From positions 62,001 through 126,000 of the forward strand of contig NZ_RZNY01000016.1 of the NCBI RefSeq assembly GCF_003994475.1: 64,000 nt of DNA, read 5' to 3'. The position numbers and the translations under genes are program-made. The stretch comes from Paenibacillus anaericanus (GTDB lineage Bacteria > Bacillota > Bacilli > Paenibacillales > Paenibacillaceae). Shown piece by piece: positions 9,007 through 18,272 of this stretch; the stretch's first letter is position 1, and each line of letters starts with the position of its first letter. Under the pieces are notes generated by a model, which was not told the origin of the DNA, made no database searches, and was given only the letters and a program-made list of their open reading frames with translations.

Positions 9007-9894
9007 GTGCTGTATAAACAAATCGAGCAAAACAAACGAAAAACGATTATGTTGGTCATGTTCTTTTGTCTTTTGATAGCAGGCATAGGCGGTGCCATTG
9101 GTTACCTAGGCTATGGAGATATCTTGCTTGGTCTAATCGTGGCGGCAGTGGTGCTTGTATTTTATATCCCGATTACATACATGTCTGCAAATGCGCAGGT
9201 GCTAGGATTATCGGGTGCTACACTGGCTACCCCAGAGAAGCACCCCCAGCTTTACAACATTGTTGAAAGCTTATGTATTCCAGCACGCATTCCGATGCCT
9301 AAGATCTACATAATTAATGATCCTTCTCCCAATGCATTCGCAACAGGAATTAAACCAGAGAAAGGTTCGGTAGCATTCACAACCGGCCTGTTAGAACGAC
9401 TGAATCGGGAAGAACTCGAAGCTGTAGCTGCACATGAAATTGGACATATTCGCAATTACGATATTCGCTTAATGACTATCAGTATCGCGCTCATTTCTGT
9501 TGTAGCAATTTTGGCTGATATGGGAACACGTATGTTATTCCATAACCGACGAGGTAATGACAATAAGAAGACACATCCAGCAGTACTTATAATCGCCCTA
9601 GTCTTTGTCATACTTGCTCCGATTGCAGCTAGATTTGTTCATTTCGCCGTTTCACGGAACCGGGAATATCTAGCTGATGCAACAGCTGTAGAATTGACTA
9701 GAAATTCAGTAGGACTCAAGCACGCTCTACTCAAAATCAGCGGCAGCGATCTCGATGTAAGGAAAGCAAAAGGCTCTACCGCCTCTATGTATTTCTCCAG
9801 TCCGTTTAGCAAGGAAAGAAAGAAGAAAAGAACAAGTTGGTTCAGCACTCATCCTTCAATCGAATCTAGAATTGAACGATTAGAGAAAATGTAA
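9007..9894 (+). CDS. htpX: HtpX-like M48 membrane metalloprotease
   Basis: 295 residues from the GTG at 9007, which has AAGGTG 6 bp upstream. M48 proteases of this type degrade misfolded membrane proteins. Two membrane segments lie near residues 15-55. The zinc site HEIGH (AAHEIGHIRNYD) is near residue 142, and the third ligand lies in NREYLADA further on, after two more hydrophobic segments. Cotranscription with lemA is likely. A strong terminator follows at 9903-9945. Confidence 0.92.
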   Translation: MLYKQIEQNKRKTIMLVMFFCLLIAGIGGAIGYLGYGDILLGLIVAAVVLVFYIPITYMSANAQVLGLSGATLATPEKHPQLYNIVESLCIPARIPMPKIYIINDPSPNAFATGIKPEKGSVAFTTGLLERLNREELEAVAAHEIGHIRNYDIRLMTISIALISVVAILADMGTRMLFHNRRGNDNKKTHPAVLIIALVFVILAPIAARFVHFAVSRNREYLADATAVELTRNSVGLKHALLKISGSDLDVRKAKGSTASMYFSSPFSKERKKKRTSWFSTHPSIESRIERLEKM

Positions 9895-9902
9895 ATCTAT
9901 AT

Positions 9903-9945
9903 AACAAAGGCAACGGCGCTGTAAGCCGTTGCCTTTGTTTTTTAT
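9903..9945 (+). terminator. Intrinsic terminator after the lemA-htpX unit
   Basis: A perfect 15-bp inverted repeat (9903-9917 with 9925-9939, AACAAAGGCAACGGC and its complement) is followed by a T run. The opposite strand also has A/T flanks, so it may also end the convergent VTT gene. Confidence 0.9.
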
Positions 9946-10592
9946 TCTACAAATACTTGTGGTGGTTGTTCAGGTGTAGGAAGTACACTGCTCTTCCGGG
10001 TTGCCATGAAGTAAGCTTGCAGCTTTCTATTCAACCATAAGGATCCAGCAATGAATGCGACTACTCCTAGTAGCTTCAGAGGTTGCGATGCAAAATCTGA
10101 AATATGAGTTCCGATATATGAAACACAGAATACCATAATTCCCTTACCTAGAACAACGGCTACTAGAAACGAACGAATTGACATGCGAGTTAGGCCCGCT
10201 GCCATATTGATGACTACGAATGGGCCGACCGGCAACATACTGAATAAGAAGACAAAGCTAAACCCATTCTTTCTAGCCCAGACCATCGCTTTCTGTATCT
10301 TCGGTTTTCTCTCCCAACGTTGTAAGAAGGAAGAAGTAGCTACTCTACGAATAATTAAGAAGGTTACCATACAACCCGCTACTAAGCCGAACAATGAATA
10401 TAAGAATCCCATCCACATGCCATAAATGGCGGCGTTTGCACCAACTATCAAGATCGTGGGCAAGGGAGGAATGAATGATTTCATAAATGTAAGGAAAATT
10501 CCAGGAAGAGGTCCCATGGATCGATATTTCAACAGCAGAAGTTCAAGATTCTGTTCTGTTAAATAATCCATGATATCCAAAGCTCCGTTCAT
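9942..10592 (-). CDS. TVP38/TMEM64 (VTT-domain, DedA-like) membrane protein
   Basis: 216 residues with about five hydrophobic segments. The VTT region contains FIPPLPTILIVGANAAIYG, and further on come FVFLFSMLPVGPFVVIN and AAGLTRMSIRSFL, the SNARE-associated/VTT pattern. Such proteins act as lipid or small-molecule carriers or scramblases in membranes; the specific role here is unknown. AGGAGGG precedes the ATG. The gene stands alone, convergent with the HtpX-like gene. Confidence 0.85.
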   Translation of the reverse strand: MNGALDIMDYLTEQNLELLLLKYRSMGPLPGIFLTFMKSFIPPLPTILIVGANAAIYGMWMGFLYSLFGLVAGCMVTFLIIRRVATSSFLQRWERKPKIQKAMVWARKNGFSFVFLFSMLPVGPFVVINMAAGLTRMSIRSFLVAVVLGKGIMVFCVSYIGTHISDFASQPLKLLGVVAFIAGSLWLNRKLQAYFMATRKSSVLPTPEQPPQVFVE

Positions 10593-10743
10593 ATTCGCCC
10601 TCCTTTTGTAAATATATATTTCTATTATAGCTTTGAATCACCATAGATATCACCACTATATTTTTTCCTATATAAATAGGAAAAGGCCGATATGATGATC
10701 CCATATAGGATACCATAACGACTTCTTGTAAATCTAACCTTGT

Positions 10744-12450
10744 CTAAACGTTGAACCGTTTCACTTGTTCCAGTAATTCTATAGCCATGTTGCTAAGCCC
10801 TTCCGCGGAATGAGCAATATACTCTACGGAGCTCATCTGTTCTTGAGAAGCTGCAGAAACCTCTTCTACCTTGACCGTGTTACATTCTGAGATATGGGTT
10901 ACACACTGAATCGAATGTAAAATCTCATCCGTAGCGGCTGTAATTTGCTCAATTGCGGCTGAGACTTCCTGAACCTGGCCGGTCAATCCTTCAACTGACT
11001 CCCGAATCTCTCCAAATGATTTATCCGCCGTCCCTATAACGGTCGTCCCTGCTTGAACTTCTTTCATGCTATTTCTCATCATTGACACTGACAGGTCAGC
11101 CTCGGTTTGAATTATATTGGCCGTCTTGGCGATGTGACTCGCAGAGGTAGCAGACTGCTCCGCCAGCTTGCGAATTTCACCAGCAACAACTGCAAAACCT
11201 CTTCCTTGTTCGCCGGCTCTCGCTGCTTCAATCGATGCATTAAGTGCTAATAAATTTGTCTGAGCTGAGATCTCGGTAATAATATTTACAAACTTTCCAA
11301 TCTCCTTGGAATGAATCGCAAAACCTTCAATTATACTCGATAGTTCTTGAATAGAATGGTTAATGTTATCCATTTGGGAATTAGCTGCTTGTAAGGAGTT
11401 ATTTCCTATCAATGCGAATTCAGAAGAACGAAGTGAGGCTCCAGATACTTCCGTAATACTATGTGCGATTTGCCCTATCCCACTGGAAATTTCCATGAGG
11501 GTAGCCATGTTATTATGTAAATCGTTCATCTGCTGTTCATTGCCATTTGATACCTCTTGCATGATACCAGCAATACGTTCCGTTGCCTGAGCTGTCACAT
11601 TGCTATCAGAAGTAAGCTTCGCAGAGGAACGCTCAAGATCACTCGAAGACGCACTTATTTGAATGATCATCATTCTAAGGTTTTCTGTCATTAAATTGTA
11701 GTTCCTCGCCAAATCGCCAACCTCATCTTTCGATTTCACCGTGAGCTGTTTCGTCAAATCCGCGTCACCTTGCGCTATTTCTCTGAGTTGATTGTTTACA
11801 TCCTTAATGGGCCTCGAAATGGCTCTCGCTAAGAACAAGGAAACCCCCACAGCTAATACAATGGATACTCAGGTACCTACCAACATGATCATCATAGCAA
11901 GTGACCGACTCGATTCCGATATACGCTGCTGGTCATCGATTTGCTTCGATAATATATCCTCAAATTCTAGCTGTGACTTTATAACAGAATCCAAAGATAT
12001 TTCAGTGAACTTATCATGAGCCTCCGCAAATTTCTTGTTCTGCAGCAATTGAGAGGCTTCCTTAAAATCAATTAAATATTTGCTCCACTGTGTCTCAAAA
12101 GAACTAACTGCTGCTTGCTCATCCTCACTTAGATTGCTCTTCTTCATCTGTTCAACGTCCGTAGTAACCTCTACAAGCGATCGATCGAAGGCTGTTAAAT
12201 AAGTGCTCATCTTTTCTTCTGACTCACTCATGAGGTAGCGGGCACCCAGTTCGTCGGCCTGTCGAATTTTATCAGTGAGTTGCTGAATCGATGAGAGTTT
12301 GTCCATATTTCGGTTAATCTGATCTGTCATTGAAGTTATTCTTCCTTGTAACACGGTGTTACTCACGATAGCCACGATGAATAGCAGGATCACAGCAGTG
12401 AAGCCACTTAAAATTTTGTAGCGGATTGAGCGTAGTTGTAATCGTTGCAT
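10744..12450 (-). pseudogene. Methyl-accepting chemotaxis protein interrupted by an in-frame TGA
   Basis: One 568-codon frame split by a single TGA at 11871-11869. The upstream part (193 residues) has TM1 (about 12-32) and a four-helix-bundle ligand domain, and stops in the middle of TM2 (MMIMLVGT). The same frame continues at once with [20 protein letters not shown], then HAMP and the cytoplasmic signalling domain with the hairpin tip ([13 protein letters not shown] region). No frameshift is needed. A TGG-to-TGA change would explain it. The downstream part has no ribosome site at its first GTG. It could be a nonsense mutation, a sequencing error, or leaky UGA readthrough. Confidence 0.85.
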
Positions 12451-12659
12451 AACAGAATTCCTCCAGCTCTCTTATGTATAGTTGGTTCAATTTTCCTATT
12501 ACTACTAGCCTAGTCTGCTTTGCTGAACCTAACATGAATGAAAGCTGAGCATCCACTTAAAAAATATAAACAATCCAATGGAGTCCAATACGAAAGAAAT
12601 TGGTACGCAAAAGGACCACGGGAGAAATACACTCCAGTGGTCCTTTGATCCATTTCATT

Positions 12660-13946
12660 TTATTGCATGTCCTTAACGACTTGATCACCGAATTCGCTTC
12701 TCGTAACCGGCTGTGGCCATAACATCCTTCCAAATAAAATAGCTAATATCCCCAAAGTTGCGTTCGTAATCCCGATTAACATAAAGGCATGGCCTACTTG
12801 GATTGAACGGATAAGAATTCCTCCCGCAAGTGGAGCGGTCAACATAACAAGGCTTGAAATCGTATTTTGAATACCGAACACACGTCCAATGACTTCTGGA
12901 GGTGACTCCTTTTGTAATATATAATTCTGAGTGACCATGTAAAAACCATTTCCCATGCCAAGCAAGAACCCGAATACCAGGAGGAGAATGGTCCCTGTTC
13001 CAGGAGGACATAACCCTAGTAGAGCGATCCCCGTCCCAATCAGTACACAACCACTACCAAGTCCCAATCCATAAGAGATACGGTTCCAGCGATTTAACAC
13101 TAGAAGAACTGTTACAGCCCCTGCACCAATGGCCGATATAAGCCAACCGATTAACGATTCATTAGTAGGATCTATCTCACGCAACAATGTAGGAAACTGG
13201 TAATCGATCATCAATATTGATATCAGTCCAATAAAGCCAAATAGTATGGTGTGAAGTACTATTTTGGCTCGCAGGAGAAACATCCACCCTTCCCGCCACT
13301 CAGCAAAAAAGCTCCGCTTCTTGTTTTCAATCTTGTTACTGGATTCATCTACTTCAGATAAGGCAGTTTGTGAACTCTGCGATACTCTTGAGAGAAACAG
13401 TGCAGACAACAGTCTAGCACCTATATTCAAAATAATACATGCTTGAGCAGGCATAAGTACCAATGTAATAGCACCTAACAACGGTCCTGCCACCTTCGAT
13501 CCTTGATTAACCAATCCATTCAAAGACGTAGCCTGAAACAGCTGTTCTGTTGGAACGACTTGCCTGGTCAACGCCTGCTGTGCGGGTCCATGAAATACGC
13601 TGGCAGCTGCACGAAGTGCAAGCAATGGTAGTAACAGCAGCATATTAGGAGCAAACAGTATAGCCAAAGTCAGTCCAGCAGTCACAAGGTCGCATACTAT
13701 CATTAGTCTTGCTTTGTTCACACGGTCCGTAACCGTTCCTGCGAAGGAGCCGAGTAGAACAGCGGGCAGTGCCATTGCTACTGGGATAAGCGCCAACATG
13801 AACGGGTCAACGCCCCAGCGATAAGCAACCAGGACCTGAATCGCGATAGCGTCAAACCAATCACCAAAGGAAGCAAGGGTATAAGCGATGAACATGTGCC
13901 GAAAGTTACGATTCGATAGTAGTGCCACGCGTTTATTAAGTTTCAT
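12660..13946 (-). CDS. MFS transporter, EntS/MFS_3-like
   Basis: 428 residues with about 12 membrane segments. The N-terminus (LLSNRNFRHMFIAYTLASFG, then DWFDAIAIQVLV) and motif A region (GTVTDRVNKARLM) match MFS_3 exporters. The start at 13946 is preferred because GGAGG lies 8 bp upstream; the in-frame ATGs at 13961 and 13979 are not so placed. It lies 71 bp downstream of a winged-helix regulator on the same strand, suggesting a regulator-exporter operon. The substrate is unknown. Confidence 0.88.
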   Translation of the reverse strand: MKLNKRVALLSNRNFRHMFIAYTLASFGDWFDAIAIQVLVAYRWGVDPFMLALIPVAMALPAVLLGSFAGTVTDRVNKARLMIVCDLVTAGLTLAILFAPNMLLLLPLLALRAAASVFHGPAQQALTRQVVPTEQLFQATSLNGLVNQGSKVAGPLLGAITLVLMPAQACIILNIGARLLSALFLSRVSQSSQTALSEVDESSNKIENKKRSFFAEWREGWMFLLRAKIVLHTILFGFIGLISILMIDYQFPTLLREIDPTNESLIGWLISAIGAGAVTVLLVLNRWNRISYGLGLGSGCVLIGTGIALLGLCPPGTGTILLLVFGFLLGMGNGFYMVTQNYILQKESPPEVIGRVFGIQNTISSLVMLTAPLAGGILIRSIQVGHAFMLIGITNATLGILAILFGRMLWPQPVTRSEFGDQVVKDMQ

Positions 13947-14017
13947 CTGTAATTCCTCCATATGATCCGTAAGATACAATTAGCGTATCCTACAATTATC
14001 AGAGGAATATCAGAGGA

Positions 14018-15169
14018 TCAACGTACATTCAACGCTTGTTCTAATGTACGTTCCACGTCGTGTCGATACTTGGACAGGCCGTACTCTCTATCTAACGCAG
14101 CATAGACTCCTTGATATTTGTGTTCCAACTCAGAGTCAGGCACATGATTCTGTACATACAGCAGGATTTGGGATACAGAAATTAAAAGCAGCGGCGCATT
14201 TATCGACATACGGAGTACTTCCAGTCCTTCATCAAGCAAATCAACACCCTGGCTTCTCTTCCCTTGCGCTAATAACCATAACCCTTTTAAAATGTGATAT
14301 CGTCCGATCTCACGTAAATAAGGTGTATCCTTCAAAAATCGTTCCAACCGACAAGATATTCGCTCAACCTCGATCATTTGTTCCGCAAGTAAGCACACAT
14401 ACATTTGCATTAAAGCTACAGGCATCGCGAAAGAAGATAATTTATCCTCCTCAATTCGCTTGCGAGTAATAGGAAACTTAGAAATAGCTTCAAGTGGCAG
14501 CCCTGCCTCACCGTATAATTCTAGTATATTCAATATCTCCATTTCTCTATGTTGCTCTGGCGGCAGGATACCCGAATCCAGTGCCAGTTGACACTTCCGC
14601 AACACATCATTGGGGTCAGATGACATTCCCCGATATAGAAGTAACAGCCAATATAGCCGCTCTTGGAGTGGTATTTCCTCCGCTCCAAGAAACCATGGAA
14701 TATCACCCTGAATAAACCGAAGATACACTTGATAGAACGGGTCCATCTCAAAGCCTAATACATCTTGCTGAGTTTCCAGAGCCAACATGGACTTACTCTG
14801 CCCAAACCGATGATATTTCTCAAACATCTCCCCAATCGCATTCTTCATTTCTTCATCATGAACTGATGGATTATCAACCTGTCTTCGTTCGTTTAGCGTT
14901 AAAGTATATCCATATCCTCGGACTGTGTTAATGGTTATATGATCCCAATGATGAAGCTTCTTCCGTAAGCGATAGATATGATCGTCCACGGTTCTTTCCG
15001 AAGGGTATTCCAGCATCCATACTCGGTCCAGCAATTGCTCCCGTGTAAATGTGTGATTGCGATTGTAGTAGAGAAATTCAAGCAAAGCATATTCTTTAGC
15101 CAACAGTACAATCGTATCCGTGCCACTCTTAACTAAATAGCCAGCTTGATCAAAAATCAGTTGGGCCAT
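14018..15169 (-). CDS. Winged-helix regulator with helical repeat C-terminal domain
   Basis: 383 residues. Residues 1-95 form an OmpR/PhoB-type winged helix without a receiver: LLAKEYALLEFLYYNRNHTF, DRVWMLEYPSERTVDDHIYR, and VRGYGYTLTLNER at its end. Residues 120-383 are helical with spaced amphipathic units resembling TPR/bacterial transcriptional-activator repeats. AGGAGGAAG precedes the ATG. It is followed by an MFS exporter on the same strand and probably controls it. What the helical domain senses is unknown. Confidence 0.83.
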   Translation of the reverse strand: MAQLIFDQAGYLVKSGTDTIVLLAKEYALLEFLYYNRNHTFTREQLLDRVWMLEYPSERTVDDHIYRLRKKLHHWDHITINTVRGYGYTLTLNERRQVDNPSVHDEEMKNAIGEMFEKYHRFGQSKSMLALETQQDVLGFEMDPFYQVYLRFIQGDIPWFLGAEEIPLQERLYWLLLLYRGMSSDPNDVLRKCQLALDSGILPPEQHREMEILNILELYGEAGLPLEAISKFPITRKRIEEDKLSSFAMPVALMQMYVCLLAEQMIEVERISCRLERFLKDTPYLREIGRYHILKGLWLLAQGKRSQGVDLLDEGLEVLRMSINAPLLLISVSQILLYVQNHVPDSELEHKYQGVYAALDREYGLSKYRHDVERTLEQALNVR

Positions 15170-15231
15170 GTCTTCCTCCTGGATGGAGCTCCGGCAACTC
15201 TATCTTTCACCGTGCAACAATTATTCTCATC

Positions 15232-16992
15232 TTATAGTACAGTATGGATGAAGATAAATTGTTTTGGCAACAGAGTAATATGGAGATTGTCTGACTCAAG
15301 AAGCAATGATTCATTGGTCCATGCATTTGTTGGTGTCTTGCCCACAATGTGGTCTGACAACACAATTGTTGTGTCTTCCTCGCCGTTGTTCAGAGCAACG
15401 ACAATTTTCTCATTGCCATATGTTCTACTGAAGACGAGATGATTCGTTGTATTATCCGCCTCAACAATGGAATACTGTGCATCCGCAGTGAGTGGCTTGA
15501 GCGTTTTTCTAAGTTGGATTAGTCTTTGGATAAAAGTAAGCAAATCGGTATCCTGATGTTCTTTCTCCCAAACCATACATTTACGATAGTAGGCAAAGTT
15601 ATCCCCATCTCCCGTTAACCCAATCTCATCTCCGTAAAAAATACAAGGTGAGCCCGGATAGGTAAGCAGAAGTAAGTAAGTTAATTTCAACTTTTCTGTA
15701 TCTTCACCGCATAGCGTCAAAATTCTAGCGGTATCATGACTACCTAGCAAGTTAAACATCACTTCATTAACATTTTCGGGATAAAGATGGAGATGCTTCA
15801 CGATTTGATTTCCAAAATCACGTGCCCCTATTTTATTCTTGGCGGTAAAGTCGATCGCAGATTCCGTAAATGGATAATTCATAACCGAGTCCATTTGATC
15901 TCCTTGTAACCAAGGCATCGCATCATTCCATATTTCAGCTATGATATAAAGTTCATCATTAACCGATCGCACGGTCTGTCTGAACTCCCGCCAAAACTGA
16001 TGATCGATTTCATTTCCCACATCCATACGCCAGCCATCGATATGAAATTCCTCAATCCAATACTTTGCTACGCTAAGTAAATATTGTTTCACTTCAGGGT
16101 GACTCGTGTTTAGTTTTGGCATTTCTGGCACAAAAGCGAATGTTTCGTAGGATGGAAGTTCGCCCTCCTCTACGGCATGCTCGTATATATGGAACCAATC
16201 TGCATAAGGTGATTCGGCCCCACGCTTCAGCACATCCTGGAACGGTGCAAACTGGTATCCACAATGATTAAATACCCCATCCAGCATGACACGGATTCCA
16301 CGTTCATGACACACATCGACAAACTGCTTGAAGGTTTGTTTGTCCCCGAACTGTGGATCTATTTCCATGTAGTTCGTCGTATCATATTTATGATTCGTAG
16401 GAGATTCAAAGATAGGATTTAGATAAATACCTGTTATCCCTAAATCCACAAGGTAATCTATATGCTCAGTAATCCCTTCCAGATCCCCGCCGAAAAAGCT
16501 ATCAGGCTTAGGATCATCCCCCCAAGTATCGGTAACATTGTTTTTGCGCCCTGGGTTACCATTAGCAAATCGTTCCGGGAAAATTTGATACCAGACCGTG
16601 TCTTTAACCCACGCCGGTGCATCAAATACATCGATCGCATTCAGATAAGGAAAACGGAAGAAACGGTTCTCCTTCTCATCCGGTGTAAATCCTTTTTCTC
16701 CGTATACATGACACTCGGTGCCGTCCGATACCTCAAACATATAAACGAATCTCTTATTCTCCGGCTTGATTGCGATAAACCAGTAATCAAAAAGTTCATC
16801 TGAGCCAGATATATGCATCGGTATTTTATCCGAAAGCATCGCATCCTCTGCCCAACGATATGGATCTCCGTAAATCAGTTTGACACTCTCCAGATCGCCC
16901 TTCTTACTTTGGAGTCGGATATGCAAAGTATCCACATCATAGGCATAGGCATAATTGTTCTTGGGACGATGATATAAGGCCTCTTTGTTCAT
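15232..16992 (-). CDS. Cyclomaltodextrinase / neopullulanase-type alpha-amylase (GH13)
   Basis: 586 residues, no signal peptide, hence cytoplasmic. An N-terminal beta domain (1-125, CBM34-like) precedes the (beta/alpha)8 barrel starting VKDTVWYQIFPERFANG. The catalytic triad reads D324 (GWRMDVGNE), E353 (IAEIW) and D420 (LLGSHD), nearly the numbering of the Thermoactinomyces TVAII enzyme (325, 354, 421). It hydrolyses cyclodextrins, maltooligosaccharides and pullulan fragments. It may process products of the secreted amylase at 49830. AGGAGG precedes the ATG. A leader with a terminator lies upstream. Confidence 0.93.
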   Translation of the reverse strand: MNKEALYHRPKNNYAYAYDVDTLHIRLQSKKGDLESVKLIYGDPYRWAEDAMLSDKIPMHISGSDELFDYWFIAIKPENKRFVYMFEVSDGTECHVYGEKGFTPDEKENRFFRFPYLNAIDVFDAPAWVKDTVWYQIFPERFANGNPGRKNNVTDTWGDDPKPDSFFGGDLEGITEHIDYLVDLGITGIYLNPIFESPTNHKYDTTNYMEIDPQFGDKQTFKQFVDVCHERGIRVMLDGVFNHCGYQFAPFQDVLKRGAESPYADWFHIYEHAVEEGELPSYETFAFVPEMPKLNTSHPEVKQYLLSVAKYWIEEFHIDGWRMDVGNEIDHQFWREFRQTVRSVNDELYIIAEIWNDAMPWLQGDQMDSVMNYPFTESAIDFTAKNKIGARDFGNQIVKHLHLYPENVNEVMFNLLGSHDTARILTLCGEDTEKLKLTYLLLLTYPGSPCIFYGDEIGLTGDGDNFAYYRKCMVWEKEHQDTDLLTFIQRLIQLRKTLKPLTADAQYSIVEADNTTNHLVFSRTYGNEKIVVALNNGEEDTTIVLSDHIVGKTPTNAWTNESLLLESDNLHITLLPKQFIFIHTVL

Positions 16993-17034
16993 AATAAAAT
17001 TCCTCCTGATCTATTTAAAATTTTAATAACCATC

Positions 17035-17174
17035 AAAAAAGAGCACACCCCCCGTAAATTGGCTTGGGGTTGTGCTCTTCACCCATTAACAGCGGATTGA
17101 AAAGACATGCATTGCCCTTAAATTCAATAAAACTACTACAATAATAGAATAAAATTATTTGATCGATGTGTCAA
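17035..17174 (-). promoter_or_regulatory. Promoter and terminator-containing leader of the GH13 gene
   Basis: On the minus strand, TTGACA (17174-17169), 17 bp, and TATTCT (17151-17146) form a good sigma-A promoter. About 60 nt downstream a strong hairpin (GAGCACAACCCC with GGGGTGTGCTC, about 17041-17077) is followed by six Us (17040-17035), before the AGGAGG of the GH13 gene. A 9-codon ORF (MSFQSAVNG, 17108-17079) with AAGGG 6 bp upstream stops directly before the hairpin. The layout suggests attenuation; whether the small ORF is translated is unknown. Confidence 0.6.
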
Positions 17175-17245
17175 TAAATTCCTGATTATATGACTTCTCT
17201 AGGGGTAATGTACTTTAACTCGAAATATGAAAGGTGAGTGTCTTT

Positions 17246-17776
17246 ATGGAACAAATGAAAAAGGTTGCTTTCTTGCTGGCTGATGGCTTTGAGGATTCTG
17301 AAATGAAGAATCCGTACGATGAAATGGTGAAGAACGGTCATGAAGCCGTTATTATTGGATTGAAGGATACGGAAGAATTGAAAGGTAAACAGGGGACGAT
17401 TTGCTATACGGCACATATGTCTATAACAGATGCAAATGTGGATGATTATGACGCTGTCATTATTCCCGGTGGCAGTTCCCCGGCTCACTTAATGAACAAC
17501 AAGGATATACAAAAGTTCGTGCAGCAAGCAGACAAAGCAAACAAAACGATTGCAGCCATCTGTCATGGCCCGCAAATATTGAATGCGGCAGGCTTACTTA
17601 AAGGACGTACATTAACGTCCTATCCCGGACTAGCCGATGAGATTAAGGCGGCCGGAGGATATTACGTAGATAAAGAGGTTGTCGTTGATCGCAATCTAGT
17701 CACATCGCGCAAACCAGAAGACGAGCCAGCCTTTATTAGTGAAACGATCAAGAAGCTCGGTGTGAATGCTTGGTAA
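17246..17776 (+). CDS. DJ-1/PfpI-family protein (YraA-like)
   Basis: 176 residues. The family fold is shown by VAFLLADGFEDSEMKNP, DYDAVIIPGGSSPAHLM, and the nucleophilic elbow AAICHGPQIL with the catalytic Cys. Members act as stress-induced deglycases, chaperones or intracellular peptidases; the activity of this one cannot be told. The ATG at 17246 is preferred to the GTG at 17234, since AAAGGTGAG lies just upstream. It is divergent from the GH13 gene and is followed by its own terminator. Confidence 0.9.
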   Translation: MEQMKKVAFLLADGFEDSEMKNPYDEMVKNGHEAVIIGLKDTEELKGKQGTICYTAHMSITDANVDDYDAVIIPGGSSPAHLMNNKDIQKFVQQADKANKTIAAICHGPQILNAAGLLKGRTLTSYPGLADEIKAAGGYYVDKEVVVDRNLVTSRKPEDEPAFISETIKKLGVNAW

Positions 17777-17799
17777 ACATTATTAACTTAAAACTCACT

Positions 17800-17842
17800 A
17801 AGAGCCCTATACCTGTCGTAAGTAGGTATAGGGCTCTTTCCA
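17800..17842 (+). terminator. Intrinsic terminator after the DJ-1/PfpI gene
   Basis: A perfect 15-bp inverted repeat (AAGAGCCCTATACCT at 17800-17814 with its complement at 17824-17838) is followed by TTT. It can also stop the convergent small gene at 17885. Confidence 0.88.
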
Positions 17843-17884
17843 GTATCTAAAATCATATATCTTGGCAACACTCTACTATCTTAC

Positions 17885-18058
17885 CTATAAAATCTCCGCG
17901 TTCTTCAATGCATGATCCCAACTTGGAAAATAAAACAACGCATTCCGCATTAACTCAGGATCACTTTGCTTTACTTGTTTTTTACCAACCGCGCCTCCAT
18001 TAGATTGGAGTAGCCTTATTCGATTAATAACCTCATCTGCACCAAGTGTAGCATCCAA
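17885..18058 (-). CDS. Small protein resembling one homing-endonuclease-associated (HNH) repeat
   Basis: 57 residues from a TTG at 18058, placed 6 bp after AAAGGGGTG; a GTG at 18067 is in frame but abuts the ribosome site. Nearly the whole protein fits one unit of the helical repeat often found beside HNH endonucleases: an initial helix (ADEVINRIRLLQSNGG), a basic turn (VGKKQVKQSDPELMRNAL), then YFPSWDHALKNAEI, comparable to the FGSW..AL..AGI ending of that repeat. It carries no nuclease motif. A DNA-binding role is inferred. The family match is from memory. Confidence 0.6.
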   Translation of the reverse strand: MDATLGADEVINRIRLLQSNGGAVGKKQVKQSDPELMRNALFYFPSWDHALKNAEIL

Positions 18059-18160
18059 TACACTCACCCCTTTCCAATTTAAAAACCTTATGTCCTATTT
18101 TTCACAATATATGGTAGTTTTATACTTTTTATGAGATATTGAAAAGAATCTTCGTATTAA

Positions 18161-18259
18161 AGATCCAATTTCACTTATAACTTGTACTCCAAGGATGAAC
18201 ACATCGGTTTTGCTCAGCTAGCGGAACTATTCATCTTGAGCGAAATTCAACATCGTTAA
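18161..18259 (+). pseudogene. Possible rubrerythrin-like remnant
   Basis: A 32-codon stretch open between two stops, without a start codon or ribosome site, reads FTYNLYSKDEHIGFAQLAEL and FILSEIQHR. This resembles the helix of rubrerythrins that runs YNLYA...GF.QIAELF...E..H, including the diiron ExxH pair. It lies in the gap between the small repeat protein and the GH29 gene. The resemblance is suggestive only. Confidence 0.3.
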
Positions 18260-18272
18260 CATACAAACTTAT

